Positions 36,001 through 46,939 of a DNA stretch of 64,000 bases are shown piece after piece. The stretch comes from Fasciolopsis buskii (Eukaryota; Platyhelminthes; Trematoda; Plagiorchiida; Fasciolidae), in NCBI GenBank assembly GCA_008360955.1, contig LUCM01008873.1:145458-209457 (forward strand). The letters run 5' to 3'. The position numbers were made by a program, and so were the translations under genes. How positions within the stretch are numbered: position 1 is the stretch's first letter; each line of letters starts with the position of its first letter. The notes under the pieces are model-generated. The model made no database searches. It was not told the origin of the DNA and worked only from the letters and a program-made list of their open reading frames with translations.

Positions 36001-38995
36001 TTGATCCTTATCCCACGACACAGCCTGTTAAACACAAGAGTGAACAAGAAAGAATGAAAGGTCAAATGGATGGTAATAAATGGAACAACCACATCGAAAA
36101 GATTATGAATCCAAGAATCTCCAATGACTGCGGCTTTAGTCCACAACATTAATTGTCTCTAATCGTCTTATGGATTTCGGGGACTCCAGCCTGACACTAT
36201 TCTTCATTGCTTGCTGTCATTTTGAGGACCACTGGTTACCTAATGTCTCAGAGATTTTCGCATCTCATTAAATATGGCCGCCAAAGGGCCAGGTCTGCTG
36301 GTATCTAATAGAGCAATGAAGGTCGAGGACATCCGTTGTTTCTGAATTTCGTCTGACCTGAGTCTGGTGTAACGATTGATGCCAAGTGCAAGACTGCTTT
36401 AGTCTGCTTTCAGCGTTCACAGTAATTCTGGGTATTTTTGTGATGATTACAACTAGAATACAAGTCTGCAATTATTGTCTGGAAGCTGGCGCACCGGACT
36501 GATGTTTCTATGCTGGCGCGACCGTAGATTAGTCGTATACAAAAAGGAGCTCGGACTGAATCATTATCTGAGCACACAAGCGAAAGCCTTTGACTGATAC
36601 AAGTCAAGTAGGACCAATGAAAATATTTCAAACCCGAGTCCAGGTAGCTTTCATTAACAAAAGTACATGTTGACCAAGAACAGAGCACGATGAGAACAAG
36701 CCTGGATTAAGTCATCCCAGCTGCCGAATCCTTCGAATGAGTCAACAAACAGGTCTTCAGTGTACCCTTCTGTCTCCCCATAAAACGAACTTGGGAGCTG
36801 AAATCACCAGCAACTAGTAGGAAATTTCTTGAAAGCATTCTTTGAAGTAATCAGAACGAGCCGGTCTTTAAATTTGTCTTTACCTTTGGGCGAGCTCCAA
36901 TTTGTGGAAAGGTACACAAAAACGACGGACAAGCAGCGGCATCTCAAATGACTACTAGTTGACAGTGACAGTACCGTCCAAACGACCTCCGCATAAAAGA
37001 CTGTCTAGTGGGAATCAGTATGACAATCTCCAAGACAAGCCGGATATCAGCAGTTCTAAGGTCGATGGAACCCGAATCTCTTGGCACCTTAAGAGTAAAT
37101 GATGAGACCGTGGTTGCTTCGGAGCTTGAAAGAATGATTATCGAAATGGAATCATATATGCCTGTTTCGGAGGCATAAAATGCATCCATCTGAGAAAGTT
37201 TGAAGAGTTGTAGCTAGGGAAGCTTGCTGCCTCATCTGGTTGGGTGTATGGGCTTCAAAAATAGTCAGCCGATGGGAACACTTCCACTCTGGCAGTATGC
37301 GCAACTAATTACGTTCTCATCTGTTCGTCCTGCCATCAAGTAAATCTCCGGTGTCACAGCTGTTCGTGACATCTTGTGATGTTCCTATACCAGAAAAATG
37401 ATGATTGTTAAGGCTCTCCGCGGAAGAAGAACTGGAAGAATTTGGGTGGTCATTACGTAGCGGCTACCAAAGTCACACAAGGGGTCTATCATTGAGAACC
37501 CTAATCATAGCTTTTGACTTCAAAGTCTAACTCACAGTCGGTGGAGCTTCAACCCGGGGCGGAAGATCTGATCAACAGACCAGTATTCACATTGTCCAGA
37601 GCAAACCACGGCGCGGTCCAGGTTATCGTATTCCCCGACCGATGTACACTTTTATTTGAACCATTCTGTCCCTCCAAAAAAAGAAAAAAAATTATTGGAC
37701 ACTTCTACTTCTTCTAATCAGTCCGACCTACTGATTGTGTTCTCCCGACTTGGATGACACAACCAAACTCTAGTCTTACTGTCTAGTAAAGTAATAAATT
37801 ATTAGGTCCACTGTTTAAAATGTTTTTGTAAGTGATTAGCTGAGATTAGTCCCTTGGGTCTTTTTTTAAATGTTGGTTTTATGTGACTTTTCGACCGTGC
37901 ACACGCAGACTAGGTTCCACCGTTCTCGGTGGGAAATTCGGTGCTGTTCTGCGGTGAACTTCAATACTGCCGGATGATCAATTTCCAGATGATGGTTGTT
38001 AACTAATAGAATTTCATTTTCTAAATCAAATTTGTGAATCCTTTTGAAATCTACTTTTGATTTCCCCAATTTGTTACCATGGAGACGAGAATTCTAATCC
38101 TTAAGAAAAATTAATCAAACAGGATTGGGCTTGGGGGCGTGATACACGTTCATACGTGTCTTACACATCTGATCACTGTGTGTTTGTCCAGTATGGAGTT
38201 TTCGTTTCGTGGCTCACTTATCAGACCGTACGACGAGTCCCGGAAGTCCTCTATGACTGCAGGGCCTGGAGTACTTTCGAATTATAGTACAAACTATTTG
38301 CCTACTGTGTTGTTTGAGACGCGAGAAGGAGAAACCGAAGTTCGCCTTTGGTTTCGAAAACAGTCATCCTGAACACCCGCTGGATATCAGTTGCATCCTC
38401 CAGGCCATCCCATCCCATTGTCCTCTACCAACACATTGTCATTTTTTCCTGCTCCATATCTGTTTCAATTGCTATGGCTCAGAGTGAACAGAAGGACAGT
38501 TTCATCACCTATGGTCAGTTAGCGAATAAGGAACAGGAAAGCTTTATTTTTTTTGGTGGGGGTAGGAGTTTGAATGTAAAGCTTCAAGATGCGAAAATAT
38601 ATGAATGTATCCGCCTGCCAAATTTGATCAGGAATCTAAAAGAGAGATGTCCAGACAATGATTAATGAACATGCGGATACTGTGAACGTCAACAGTGCAT
38701 ACACAATGATCCAAAATTATGACAGGTCTGGACAAATCAGACAATGTACTTTCCATCCCATTTTTTTACTGGAAAACAGTATAATTTTCATTGAGTGACC
38801 TATCTCTCTAAACCCAGTCTAGATCTTTCAGTCTGTGTGACTTCTTGCACGATCTTCTTCTTGCTCGTTGACTCAACCCAACAAGTGTTCAACTGGGGCC
38901 TAGCAGGTGACCTTTGACTCTGTCAGTCTTTGACCAGTCTAGTTCTAGGGATAGGCAATAGCCTCTTTTGCGCTCACAGATCGGACTACGTGCTT

Positions 38996-39027
38996 GTGTG
39001 TGCGTGTGTGTGTGTGTGTGTGTGTGG
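38996..39027. repeat. (GT)n microsatellite
   Basis: About 15 GT units with one GC interruption. Confidence 0.9.
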
Positions 39028-40044
39028 GACTATAATTTTTTTTCATGGATGAGTCCACATTCGTTTCCAGTGGAGTTCCTGAGTCAATTTTGGATGTTGA
39101 TCAGACTAGCCCTAGCACCGTGGAAAGTCATTTCTAAAACTAAAGAAATCGGTTTGCCGTTCTGCGGTTAACGCACATTGTCTATCAGGTGATTCGGATA
39201 CGTTTACCGGAACTTTATAAGCATATGAAAAAGAATTGTCGTTTATCTGATATCGGGTATCATTGACGTGTGTTAGATGCAAACTGGTAGTGAATTTCCT
39301 GTTTCCCGTCTTGTGTCTTACCGAATTTTGTCTTTTATGCCTTGGTGCTGGCTATCGATTGTGTGGCACAGTCTACAACACATCCTAAACACGGTCAAAT
39401 GAAAATCATATGTGAGGACAGACGAGGAACAGCTAAGCCATTAACTTTTGAGGTTCATTTAAGCAATCGATCGATAGACAAATAAATGCCATCCTTTCTT
39501 TTTCTAAACTGCCTGCTCATTTCACTAGCCGATAATAAATTGAGTTCCACACTATTTCTGATATTCTGTCCGCACGGTAGAATGTGCGTTTGAACAAGGT
39601 TAGACAGAACTGCTGAGTTGGTGGAAAGTTATACCACAGAAACGCGCTTGTGCCACATTGCAGACCCTGTCAGCGCCCGTACGGAATCAAGCATTGGATC
39701 AGAGACAGTAAAGTTCCCCGGGGTCAAATTCAGCGACTGTTTCATCTAAAGTGAGTGCATTTGATCGACTGAGGTGCACTAAAACGGAACAATGGAATCG
39801 GCCAATCACATGAGACGATTTGTGTGATGAGATTGATCCGACTGGACTACGGTTCATTCTTTACAAACTCTGAATTGCAGGAAAGATGATTTGAATTATT
39901 TTTCAATCCCTGTCGGTTTGCCTGTCGTTCAACAGCTGTTGGTCATCGTGGACCAGACTTGAACTGTTTTATCAGTCTTAACCTTGGCTGGAATAAGCAT
40001 ACAATTTTTTGCCGCAAATACAAGTATTGAGAGAACTCATGTCT

Positions 40045-40211
40045 GGCCGGCGGTGGCCAAACGGATAAGATCGTGACGTTTGGACATGAAGATCGCAGGT
40101 TCGAATCCTCCCACTGCCGGTCAACTTTCCCACTCGGCAGCCCTCTGCTGGCCGCGGCCCCCTTCCTGAAAATTGATGTACGTTGTTGTTTCACTAATAA
40201 AGGAAGTAGAA
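40045..40211 (+). mobile_element. SINE with tRNA-Arg-like head
   Basis: Head 40049-40118: acceptor GGCGGTG pairs with CACTGCC (seven pairs, one G-U), the D-arm text is GTGGCCAAACGGATAAGA, and the T-arm is GCAGG TTCGAAT CCTCC with one mismatch. The A-box and the B-box GGTTCGAATCC are intact. It resembles tRNA-Arg (GTGGCCTAATGGATAAGGCG in known genes). The anticodon arm TCGTG/CATGA encloses nine instead of seven bases, so it is not a working tRNA. A 90-bp unrelated tail follows to about 40211. This is a different family from the fold-back repeats. Confidence 0.65.
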
Positions 40212-40977
40212 GATAAAATATATCCTGAGTCACGCGATTCACACGTGATGTGCTCTCCTGTGACACGGGTTGTTCAAACAAGTGCTTATTTTACGCCAGG
40301 AAGAGAATGTTAAAAATGATTTGAGGCAACTAGGCGATGCTCCAAGAGTACCGAAAGACGAGAAAAACATGTAGTGTGATGGACTAGAACGTGCCAGAAC
40401 ACATTGCATTTTATGGAAACATACAGAGATGAGTCGCCGTACATGCGGGAAGATGTCTTGCCGTACTTAAGAATTGATCGAATTCTGAATGAAAATATTC
40501 CGTTGATTCGGCTACAGATGCATTTACGTGTTCGATTAGTTTGCAGCACTCTCCGTTTGGTTTGTATTACGTAGAGAACTAACCATTTAAAACTACCAGT
40601 AAATGAAGCCAATACCAACCGAAAAAGGTCACAAGTTCGAATCCCAAATCAGCCGGCCACTTTTGTTGGTGATTAGCAATTCGCGCCCATTCCGGTCCGT
40701 CAACACAGATGACCTAATGGTTCCTTAGGTCCGCCTACATTGTTGGCAATCAATCAGCGACTATAAGACAGCAGAGCTTTATTCACACAGTTTGCATTAT
40801 TGAATCAATCCTCGATTGTGCACCGCAAATCAGTTAGCGCTCAAATGTTAATGATTAGTAATTAATGCTTATTCTGTCACGTCTGATCAGTTAGTTATTT
40901 TGTGAGAATCTCACTGTATACAAATTTGCCGATTCTGTATCTTTACTTGTTCATCTGTCTTCTCATTTGTTATTCAG

Positions 40978-41648
40978 CAAACCAACTGTAGGCGAGAATT
41001 TGAATCTCAAAATCGAGATCACGCAAGGCACCGGGGTGACGTTATCCGTCGATCCCGGTGACGGCCGTGATCCTATTAAACAAAATGGACAACCGGGTAT
41101 CATTTTTCAACAATCCACACCACTACAGTGGAACTATCCGAAAGCGGGAATCTATGATGTGACTATCACCGCAGTTTCCGGTGAGAATATCGTGAAAGAC
41201 AAACAAACTGTCTCAGTCCAAGGACCCATTGGAGAATACTCAGTGAAAGGAAGTGAGCAGTCGGCTCCGTTGAATCAGATCTATAGTATTCATTTGGAAA
41301 GAATCAGTGGAAACGATCCTGGCTTTGCACAAATCACGATTGACTGGGGTGATCAAAGCCTCGTGAGCACAGTTAGATTCGATGAGCAAACTAGCTATAC
41401 CCATAAATACACAAGTGAAACGACAACCCTGATTGCAATTCAGTTACAGAATGATCAAGGAATGAAAATTTTTAAACACCCTATCGTTGTTGAGAAATCC
41501 ATCGAGAATTTCGGGTGTCAGTGGGCTGATAGGCCGGTTCCGGTAAATGAGCCAGTCATCATCACCGTCTCAATGCGATCAGCTCAAAATGTCAATCTGG
41601 TATACCGGTGCGATCCAAATGACCAAACGATAACGAATACACTACAAA
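40978..41648 (+). CDS. polycystin-1-like exon, two PKD repeats and start of a third
   Basis: One base, 223 codons and one base (phase 2 to 1). The acceptor is ttgttattcag at 40977 and the donor is A|gtaagc at 41649. Repeat 1: KPTVGENLNLKIEI, TLSVDPGDGRDP, WNYPKAGIYDVTITAVSGEN. Repeat 2: APLNQIYSIHLERISG, ITIDWGDQSL, YTHKYTSETTTLIAIQLQND. Repeat 3 begins PVPVNEPVIITVSM with NLVYRCDPNDQ at the core position. It is the largest PKD exon. The donor is good, but its phase does not match the next exon I can see, so one exon is probably missing between. Confidence 0.9.
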
Positions 41649-42804
41649 GTAAGCCAACTGAATCTTGAAGAATGAAACGACAAAAACTAGGTTTGAATTG
41701 TGCATACAATTAGATTGATCGTGTGATATAAACGTTTAGTTCATTAAAACATCTGTGAAAGCAGTGTACATCTATTCCATTTTTTTTTACTGGGGAGCAG
41801 CAACAACATGACATATGCACCACGTCACCGAACGGGAATGTGAACTGCGAGGCAAGCTAATTGAGTCCAACAACCTAGCCATTAGGCTACCGAGCAGAAT
41901 CTCGACGGTTTGTTGAACGTCATCATCAACACTAATGCATAGTAATCCACTCATATGAAGGGATAAATTTTCGGCGGGTAGGAAAACTACAAAGTCTGAT
42001 TATTTGGTCATTGTTAGTACTAGACTATTACAGGTTTCAGAAAATTATTTCCTATATAAGAGCAACACTCAGATCAGTTTAAAGAAACCATACAATTGGT
42101 AAAAATCGATCTCGAAAAAAAACGGACCCAGTATAACTAAAATGTTGGCTAAGTTATACGTTTCCTAGACAACCATGTATCACTGACTTTCAACTACTGC
42201 GTAATATAAATGAAATGCCGCGTGATACAGTGAGCTGAAACGTAAACCGATTGCCTCGTTTGATTCTGATACACCTGTGTACACTAAATTCATTCTAACT
42301 AAATTGAGAGAAGGGATGTGTCGGACAAGGTAACCAAATCGACTGAATGAATTGTTTTCAGGAGTAGCAAAACAGTTTTAATCAACGAAAAATCTGGAAG
42401 GTCCAAATGTCTCTTAGGAGAAACAAGGTGAACTGCACGGTCCGATTGTGTATTATCGACCGGTTAACGATTTTGGCCCCACTCGATAAAGAGTATGTTG
42501 CTTGATTCGGAAACCCTTACTGCCATATGACCAAAAGCGGTCGTTTTCAGTGTTACTTCTTACAAATTGGCATAAAGTAGTGAGACTAAAATCGGTTTGC
42601 CCCCGTGTGTACGGAAATTGTCCTATTAAATCTATGCTCATGCACACAACACCGGTCAGAGCGATTGCTCGTGCTCGGTCAGTAAAACAAAAGCCCGGAC
42701 GTTGAGTAGAATGTCCGCGTACAATGAATCATACACCAAAAGTAACAACGAATAAGCAGAGGGCGACAGTGTGTCTATGTCTGTTTGTTCAACCACCAAG
42801 ACAG
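41649..42804 (+). other. interval between exons, probably hiding one exon
   Basis: The flanking exons need a linking exon that starts in phase 1 and ends in phase 0, unless the next exon begins at 42770. The interval contains a minus-strand tRNA-headed repeat (41795-41945). A pyrimidine-poor alternative acceptor (gggcgacag at 42769) would give the right phase. Confidence 0.45.
41795..41945 (-). mobile_element. tRNA-headed repeat, copy 5, minus strand
   Basis: The reverse complement reads GTTCAACAAACCGTCGAGA, then CTCGGTAGCCTAATGGCTAGG, matching the body end and A-box of copy 1. The B-box region (GCAGTTCACATTCCC) is degenerate, and no arm is recognisable. Confidence 0.6.
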
Positions 42805-42864
42805 GACCAAATTGTTTTCCCCCGATTGACGTTGCATGTGACAGTGGCAAACGGTGTAGCCAGT
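42805..42864 (+). CDS. polycystin-1-like exon, end of a PKD repeat
   Basis: 20 codons if the acceptor is ccaccaagacag at 42804, phase 0 to 0; product DQIVFPRLTLHVTVANGVAS. LTLHVTVANGVAS is the final strand of a PKD repeat and completes the one opened in the exon ending at 41648. The donor is AGT|gtgagt at 42865, a strong site. The start is uncertain: a start at 42770 would restore phase with the previous exon but lacks a pyrimidine tract. Confidence 0.6.
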
Positions 42865-43054
42865 GTGAGTAAACTTTTGGTGATACGGAACCTTGAAATA
42901 ATTGTCGAGGCTGGACCAATACGTTTCTCTGGCAGATGTCCTGTCACTGATGACCTGATTAACCTGGGCCTTATCAGACGAAGCTGTCGTGTCGAATGTC
43001 CAATTTATGAGCCTTTCGGCTACTTCTGTATGGCACTTCGAGGAAGTTTCAATC

Positions 43055-43240
43055 GGCTTAACACCTACCCAGATGGCCTAATGGCTAAGTCGTTTGACTG
43101 ACAACCGTCCGTCTTGGGGTTTATATTTCCGCTCGGTCACAGTGATTGTACACATCTGATTATTCCTGATGAGAATAAAACAGTTGGGCAGTGTTTTTAT
43201 ACCTCCTCTATGGTGAGCTGAGCATTGATGTCATTACTGT
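43055..43240 (+). mobile_element. tRNA-headed repeat, copy 6, head and arm only
   Basis: Head: GATGGCCTAATGGCTAAGTCGTTTGACTGACAACC.. split by mutations. Arm: TTATTCCTGATGAGAATAAAACAG, then CTATGGTGAGCTGAGC.TTGATGTCA. No body precedes it. Old copy. Confidence 0.55.
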
Positions 43241-44114
43241 CCTCCTCCTCCTCCTCATTACCATTATCATCATCAGCCTTAAACCACTGGTTAAGCCCCA
43301 TTGGCCACAGGCTTTGTCACGTTACACGATACCGTAGGAAGCGTGAATATCCTAAGTGGACAGGGAGTGGACCAATGGAGGAGGGGATGACGAGGGTACA
43401 ATAGAATCGCACAGCACCCGAAATATGAAATACGCTGCAAACGTACGAGCGCACTTTTGCAATCATCCTTATTCGAAAGAAAGTTACACTGTTCATAACT
43501 CGTTCCCATGTACTGCAAGATCCTCAGCCACCTGGTCGACGGATCTTTCAGATCCAGACCACGGAGGCATGAGACAACAACCTTAATTATGACTGATGTA
43601 CACTTTATGATTCAATGCTTCCATATCATTTGTTGACCTCCGTGTGGCTTCTTCCACTCCGAGAGGAGCAGTGGAAAACAGGGCACGATATGTTAGACGA
43701 GGGTTTGCCATACACTTCACAAGGCCGAATCAACCAAGTCAACTAAGCTCGATCCCTTTTGATAGATTATTCCCTGGACTGGAACCCACTACTAGACTTC
43801 AAACCTTCACAGTACTCTGGTGATCAATGCATCCAATCGTAGCGCAACTAAGCGAACATCGATGACCAAAAAATTTCTAGCGAAGAACATTTTCAGCACA
43901 CAGACTTCATATCGCTCATCTGTACGACAGGACACGGGACTTTCCAATATCAATGAAATATTTGATAGGCGGCACAAGTCCTTTAGTCCAATGCATGCCA
44001 TTGCTGCTTTGAATATACCCGTACGTACTTCAACTCCTATGAGAGCAGCGTTAGTCAAGAGTTGTCAAAATAAACCCAACGGCCGACAAGAAATTTTTCT
44101 GAGTAGTATGTTTC

Positions 44115-44172
44115 CCCGGAAGCACATGACCTGTTTCGCGGGTAAAGCCGCCGTTCAGATATGCGTACCCGG
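44115..44172 (-). ncRNA. hammerhead ribozyme copy, core mutated
   Basis: Minus strand: stem I GCAUAU/AUGUGC, then CUGAACG where CUGANGA is required, a perfect stem II GCGG/CCGC, GAAA, stem III AC/GU with a two-base loop, and GUC. All helices are kept, but two of the catalytic core bases (G8 and A9 positions) are changed, so activity is not expected. It sits 306 bp from the intact copy at 44421, in the same orientation. Confidence 0.65.
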
Positions 44173-44227
44173 TGCTCTTCTGTCCAACCATCTCTGTACT
44201 ATTGCGCCCCTTTCTTAGTTTTTCATT

Positions 44228-44587
44228 AGAATCTCATTTGAATCGTTAGGAGCTTGAACGAATGGTAAGTTCATTTAAAGATCACACAGCAATTTGTGGG
44301 AGGATTTTCGTTGTTCAGGCAAGGCTAACGTTGAGAAAGGGGACGGACACAAGGCCCGAAAGTATTGGTTTTTCTTCTCACTAGTAGGCTTCTCATACGA
44401 ATGAATGAACGAAACTTCCCCGGAAGCACACGACCGGTTTCGCGGTTATTGCCGCTCTTCAGATATGCGTATCCCGTCCTCTCATGTTGGCCTTGCCTGA
44501 TCGATGAAAATACTCAGACGAATCACCTTGTGATTCTTAGATTGACTTATCATCCATTTAAGCTCCTAACGATTCAAATGAAATTCT
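44228..44587. repeat. 360-bp segment bounded by 28-bp inverted repeats
   Basis: The left repeat at 44228-44255 (AGAATCTCATTTGAATCGTT..) equals the reverse complement of 44560-44587 with one mismatch. The intact hammerhead (44421-44476) lies inside and the mutated one outside. This could be a small mobile unit or the boundary of a Penelope-type pseudo-terminal repeat. Confidence 0.7.
44421..44476 (-). ncRNA. hammerhead ribozyme, minimal type I, intact core
   Basis: Minus strand: stem I GCAUAU/GUGUGC (six pairs, two wobbles) with an outer CGGGA/UUCCG helix, core CUGAAGA, stem II GCGG CAAUAA CCGC (four Watson-Crick pairs), GAAA, stem III AC/GU with loop CG, and triplet GUC. The predicted cut is between plus positions 44432 and 44431. 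Compared with the 8.3 kb copy, stem I differs at three positions yet still pairs, and stem II is stronger. Every core base fits the hammerhead consensus. It is the best ribozyme candidate in the window. Confidence 0.8.
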
Positions 44588-45445
44588 GGTAAGAATTTTT
44601 TCTCTTTTTAATGTTACTAATTATAAGGCACCTAAACTCTACCATAAAGTCCACTTTATAAGACAATAAAAATGGTGTTCTCTTAATGATCAGCGGTACA
44701 CCAACACCATCGATGTAACGACCACTGGTTTCAGGGGCTAAATCTAACTACGTTTTTTCAATCTTGGTATAGACAAGCATCAATCAAAATAGACAGAATA
44801 CAAAAGTAGTTGCTTTGCCCGATAACGAAAACATAACAATGTAATCAGGGACGGTGACGTCAACTTGACCTCATTGACCAAAAGAATAAATTTCAAGTCA
44901 CCAGCAATACAACATCTATAGGAGAAGAAAATTTTCCCCAATCTCGACAACAATTTCCGGGTTATGCGATTCGGCGCAAAAGTCAAATTATTCGGCTAGA
45001 TTTGGAAATACTTAATGAGTATTGGATAACACGAACTCCCGAGCTATGCATGCATCGTTTGATTTGGGTCTGGTAATAATCTCATTATGGACCGAGTCAT
45101 AACAGTCGGAATTGTCGTCTTTCGTCTTACGATTTGTTCACCCAATGGGTTCACCTTTGAGATAGCTAATCAACTACGTGTCCCGATCGCGGTATTCAAT
45201 TTGTGAAGAAATAGCAAAAAAAATGCTTCGGGAAACATTGCGTAAACCACGTTTTCTGGCTTGATCATTCAAATTCGTGATCGAGTAAAAACCTAATGTA
45301 AAAACGTTTATTTTTGCCACATATGCTGTCAGATAGAACGGTCGAACTTGGGCATGACATGTGAAATCATCTGTGATATAAATATGCACCCGATTAGCAC
45401 TAGTTTCTGTATGACATTGTTCTGCATACATTTTCCATTCCACAG

Positions 45446-45489
45446 CAACAATATGATAGCTTTGAAACCAAAACTGAATGGACTTTCCA
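45446..45489 (+). CDS. micro-exon, start of a PKD repeat
   Basis: 14 codons plus two bases, phase 0 to 2, product QQYDSFETKTEWTF. The acceptor is ttccattccacag at 45445 and the donor CA|gtgagt at 45490 is strong. It follows the phase-0 end at 42864 and joins the next micro-exon with His at the junction. The call depends on the four-part PKD reading described for 46304. Confidence 0.5.
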
Positions 45490-45656
45490 GTGAGTACATT
45501 CATGGCAAACACGTGTACCAGTTCGGAGATTAAATATTCAATATGACAGCAAGACTTATGAATGAATTTTTCTTTCCAGAAAGGGTATTACAAAAACAAT
45601 TGAATAAACATTCAACAAACGATGTTTTCCTGTTTTTTTTTTTTGGTTCATTGCAG

Positions 45657-45685
45657 CTATTTCTGCGTTATCCGCACGGCAAAGG
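45657..45685 (+). CDS. micro-exon, PKD repeat part
   Basis: 29 bases, phase 2 to 1, product YFCVIRTAKG after a junction His. The acceptor follows a T-rich run and ends cattgcag at 45656; the donor G|gtcgat is weak. It is the only frame from this acceptor that continues the previous micro-exon without a stop before the donor. The joined text KTEWTFHYFCVIRTAKG fits PKD strands B and C. Confidence 0.42.
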
Positions 45686-46149
45686 GTCGATATTAATTAG
45701 TACTCCGTTTGAACTGATCCTTAACTGGTTACTCACGTGTCCTTAGGCATTTGAGTTGAACTTATCCGTATTGGATACATCGATTCCAAGTGCCGTTCTT
45801 GTTCTGTCCTAGCAGATCACGGCTTTAACAACTTTTCACTGCTGAATTTTTCATTCGGTTCACACAATTAGCACCAGTAACAAAACAGTATGGGTCTGTA
45901 GTATCAACAATAACAACAACACCGTGTTAAGACTGGTACGCTAAAAATGGACAACAGCCTTGGGAAATTTCACTTCATTTCTTTCCCATATTGTTTGTAA
46001 AATGAATTGTCTTGGCCACTACAAGAAAATTCAGAAATTCGAATGGTTATCGTTCGACTTGTTACTACCTCTGGACCCATTGGAAACCGTGTGTAGCGCT
46101 ATGCATTCCAAATTTCCGGGTCATTATTGCCCATTCTTCCTTTCCCCAG

Positions 46150-46190
46150 GTGTCGGACCCTACTGGTTATGGGACCCAGACATGAAGCAT
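46150..46190 (+). CDS. micro-exon, PKD core W.W.D
   Basis: 41 bases, phase 1 start, product VGPYWLWDPDMKH. The acceptor is excellent (cattcttcctttccccag at 46149). YWLWDPD sits where YLWDFGD belongs in a PKD repeat. The expected frame into the next exon needs one more base, but the GT is at 46191-46192, which would end the exon in phase 0. Either the junction is not GT-AG, the assembly has an error here, or a further exon intervenes. Confidence 0.5.
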
Positions 46191-46303
46191 GTCATACAAT
46201 AATTTATATTCGATACATGCTTGTTTGTCAACATCACACGGATGATTAGAGTGAAAAACTATCGCCCTTTTTTTCTAATCTTCTTAACTTCGTTTTATTG
46301 CAG

Positions 46304-46480
46304 TCGCACAAAACACACAAATCACGTGTGCCTATGCCACTCCCGGGATTCGAACTGCAACGTTTAAGGTGGAACATCCAACTGGAAATAAACAGTGCGA
46401 TCTTTCGATTGATGCCAGGATCAAAATCAACTTACCGTACATAAGTGCTACGTTTCAAAACCCGGAAGAAAGCACTTCAG
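46304..46480 (+). CDS. polycystin-1-like exon, second half of a PKD repeat
   Basis: Two bases, 58 codons and one base (phase 1 to 1). The acceptor follows a long T-rich tract (tattgcag at 46303) and the donor is G|gtaggt at 46481. The product includes QITCAYATPGIRTATFKVEH, the HTYATPGTYTVTLTV strand pair of PKD, then CDLSIDARIKI and the next repeat's start INLPYISATFQNPEESTS. Reading 45446, 45657, 46150 and this exon together gives one complete PKD repeat with the spacing W.W.D to Y..PG expected. This exon alone is secure; the micro-exons before it are tentative. Confidence 0.82.
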
Positions 46481-46895
46481 GTAGGTTATTTCGTATTTTT
46501 TTTTAAAAAAATAAAAGAAGAACCGGAGAATACACCGCAGATTTCATTATGTTGGTAACAGAGAACCTGAAACTTACAGGAAACTTACACATGGTCCGAC
46601 AGAGCTCAGTATAACCAAATGATTAGATGTGAATTCCAAATTTTGTGTCCTAATCCGACCAATTTACTGGGGATCGTGTTTTGATCAACTGCATGCAGTG
46701 AGTGCATAGTATAGGGGAACAGTGCTTGTTAGATTTGTGTCTATTCACAATAAATTCTACGCTGGCATCGTAGTCCCCTAAACTGGATCATTGTTCTGCT
46801 CAATCTCTCCTGTTTTCAATTCCATGTTAGTTAGTGGGATTTTCTAATGCTCCCGAACAGATTTGGACTGTAAGCCCGTGATAATCTAGTGCTGT

Positions 46896-46939
46896 GATGG
46901 ATGGATGGATGGATGGATGGATGGATGGACGGATGGATG
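46896..46939. repeat. (GGAT)n microsatellite
   Basis: About 11 GGAT units with one GGAC. Confidence 0.9.

Larger units (their letters stand above)
33031..40977 (+). other. intron, 7.9 kb, largest in the window
   Basis: It contains a GT repeat (38996-39027) and a tRNA-Arg-like SINE (40045-40211). A further possible SINE-like stretch with a B-box (AGTTCGAATCCC) is at about 40625-40790. The open frames at 35128-35493 (121 codons) and 38348-38665 have no recognised domain. Otherwise nothing is recognised. Confidence 0.5.
42865..45445 (+). other. intron, 2.6 kb, with hammerhead repeat pair
   Basis: It contains a diverged tRNA-headed repeat (43055-43240), two hammerhead copies (44115-44172 and 44421-44476) and a pair of 28-bp inverted repeats (44228-44255 and 44560-44587). 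Nothing is recognised in 43250-44070 or 44600-45440. Confidence 0.55.

Noticed and set aside
40049..40118. Functional tRNA-Arg gene
   Set aside because: The anticodon loop has nine bases, the T-stem has a mismatch, and a SINE-like tail follows.
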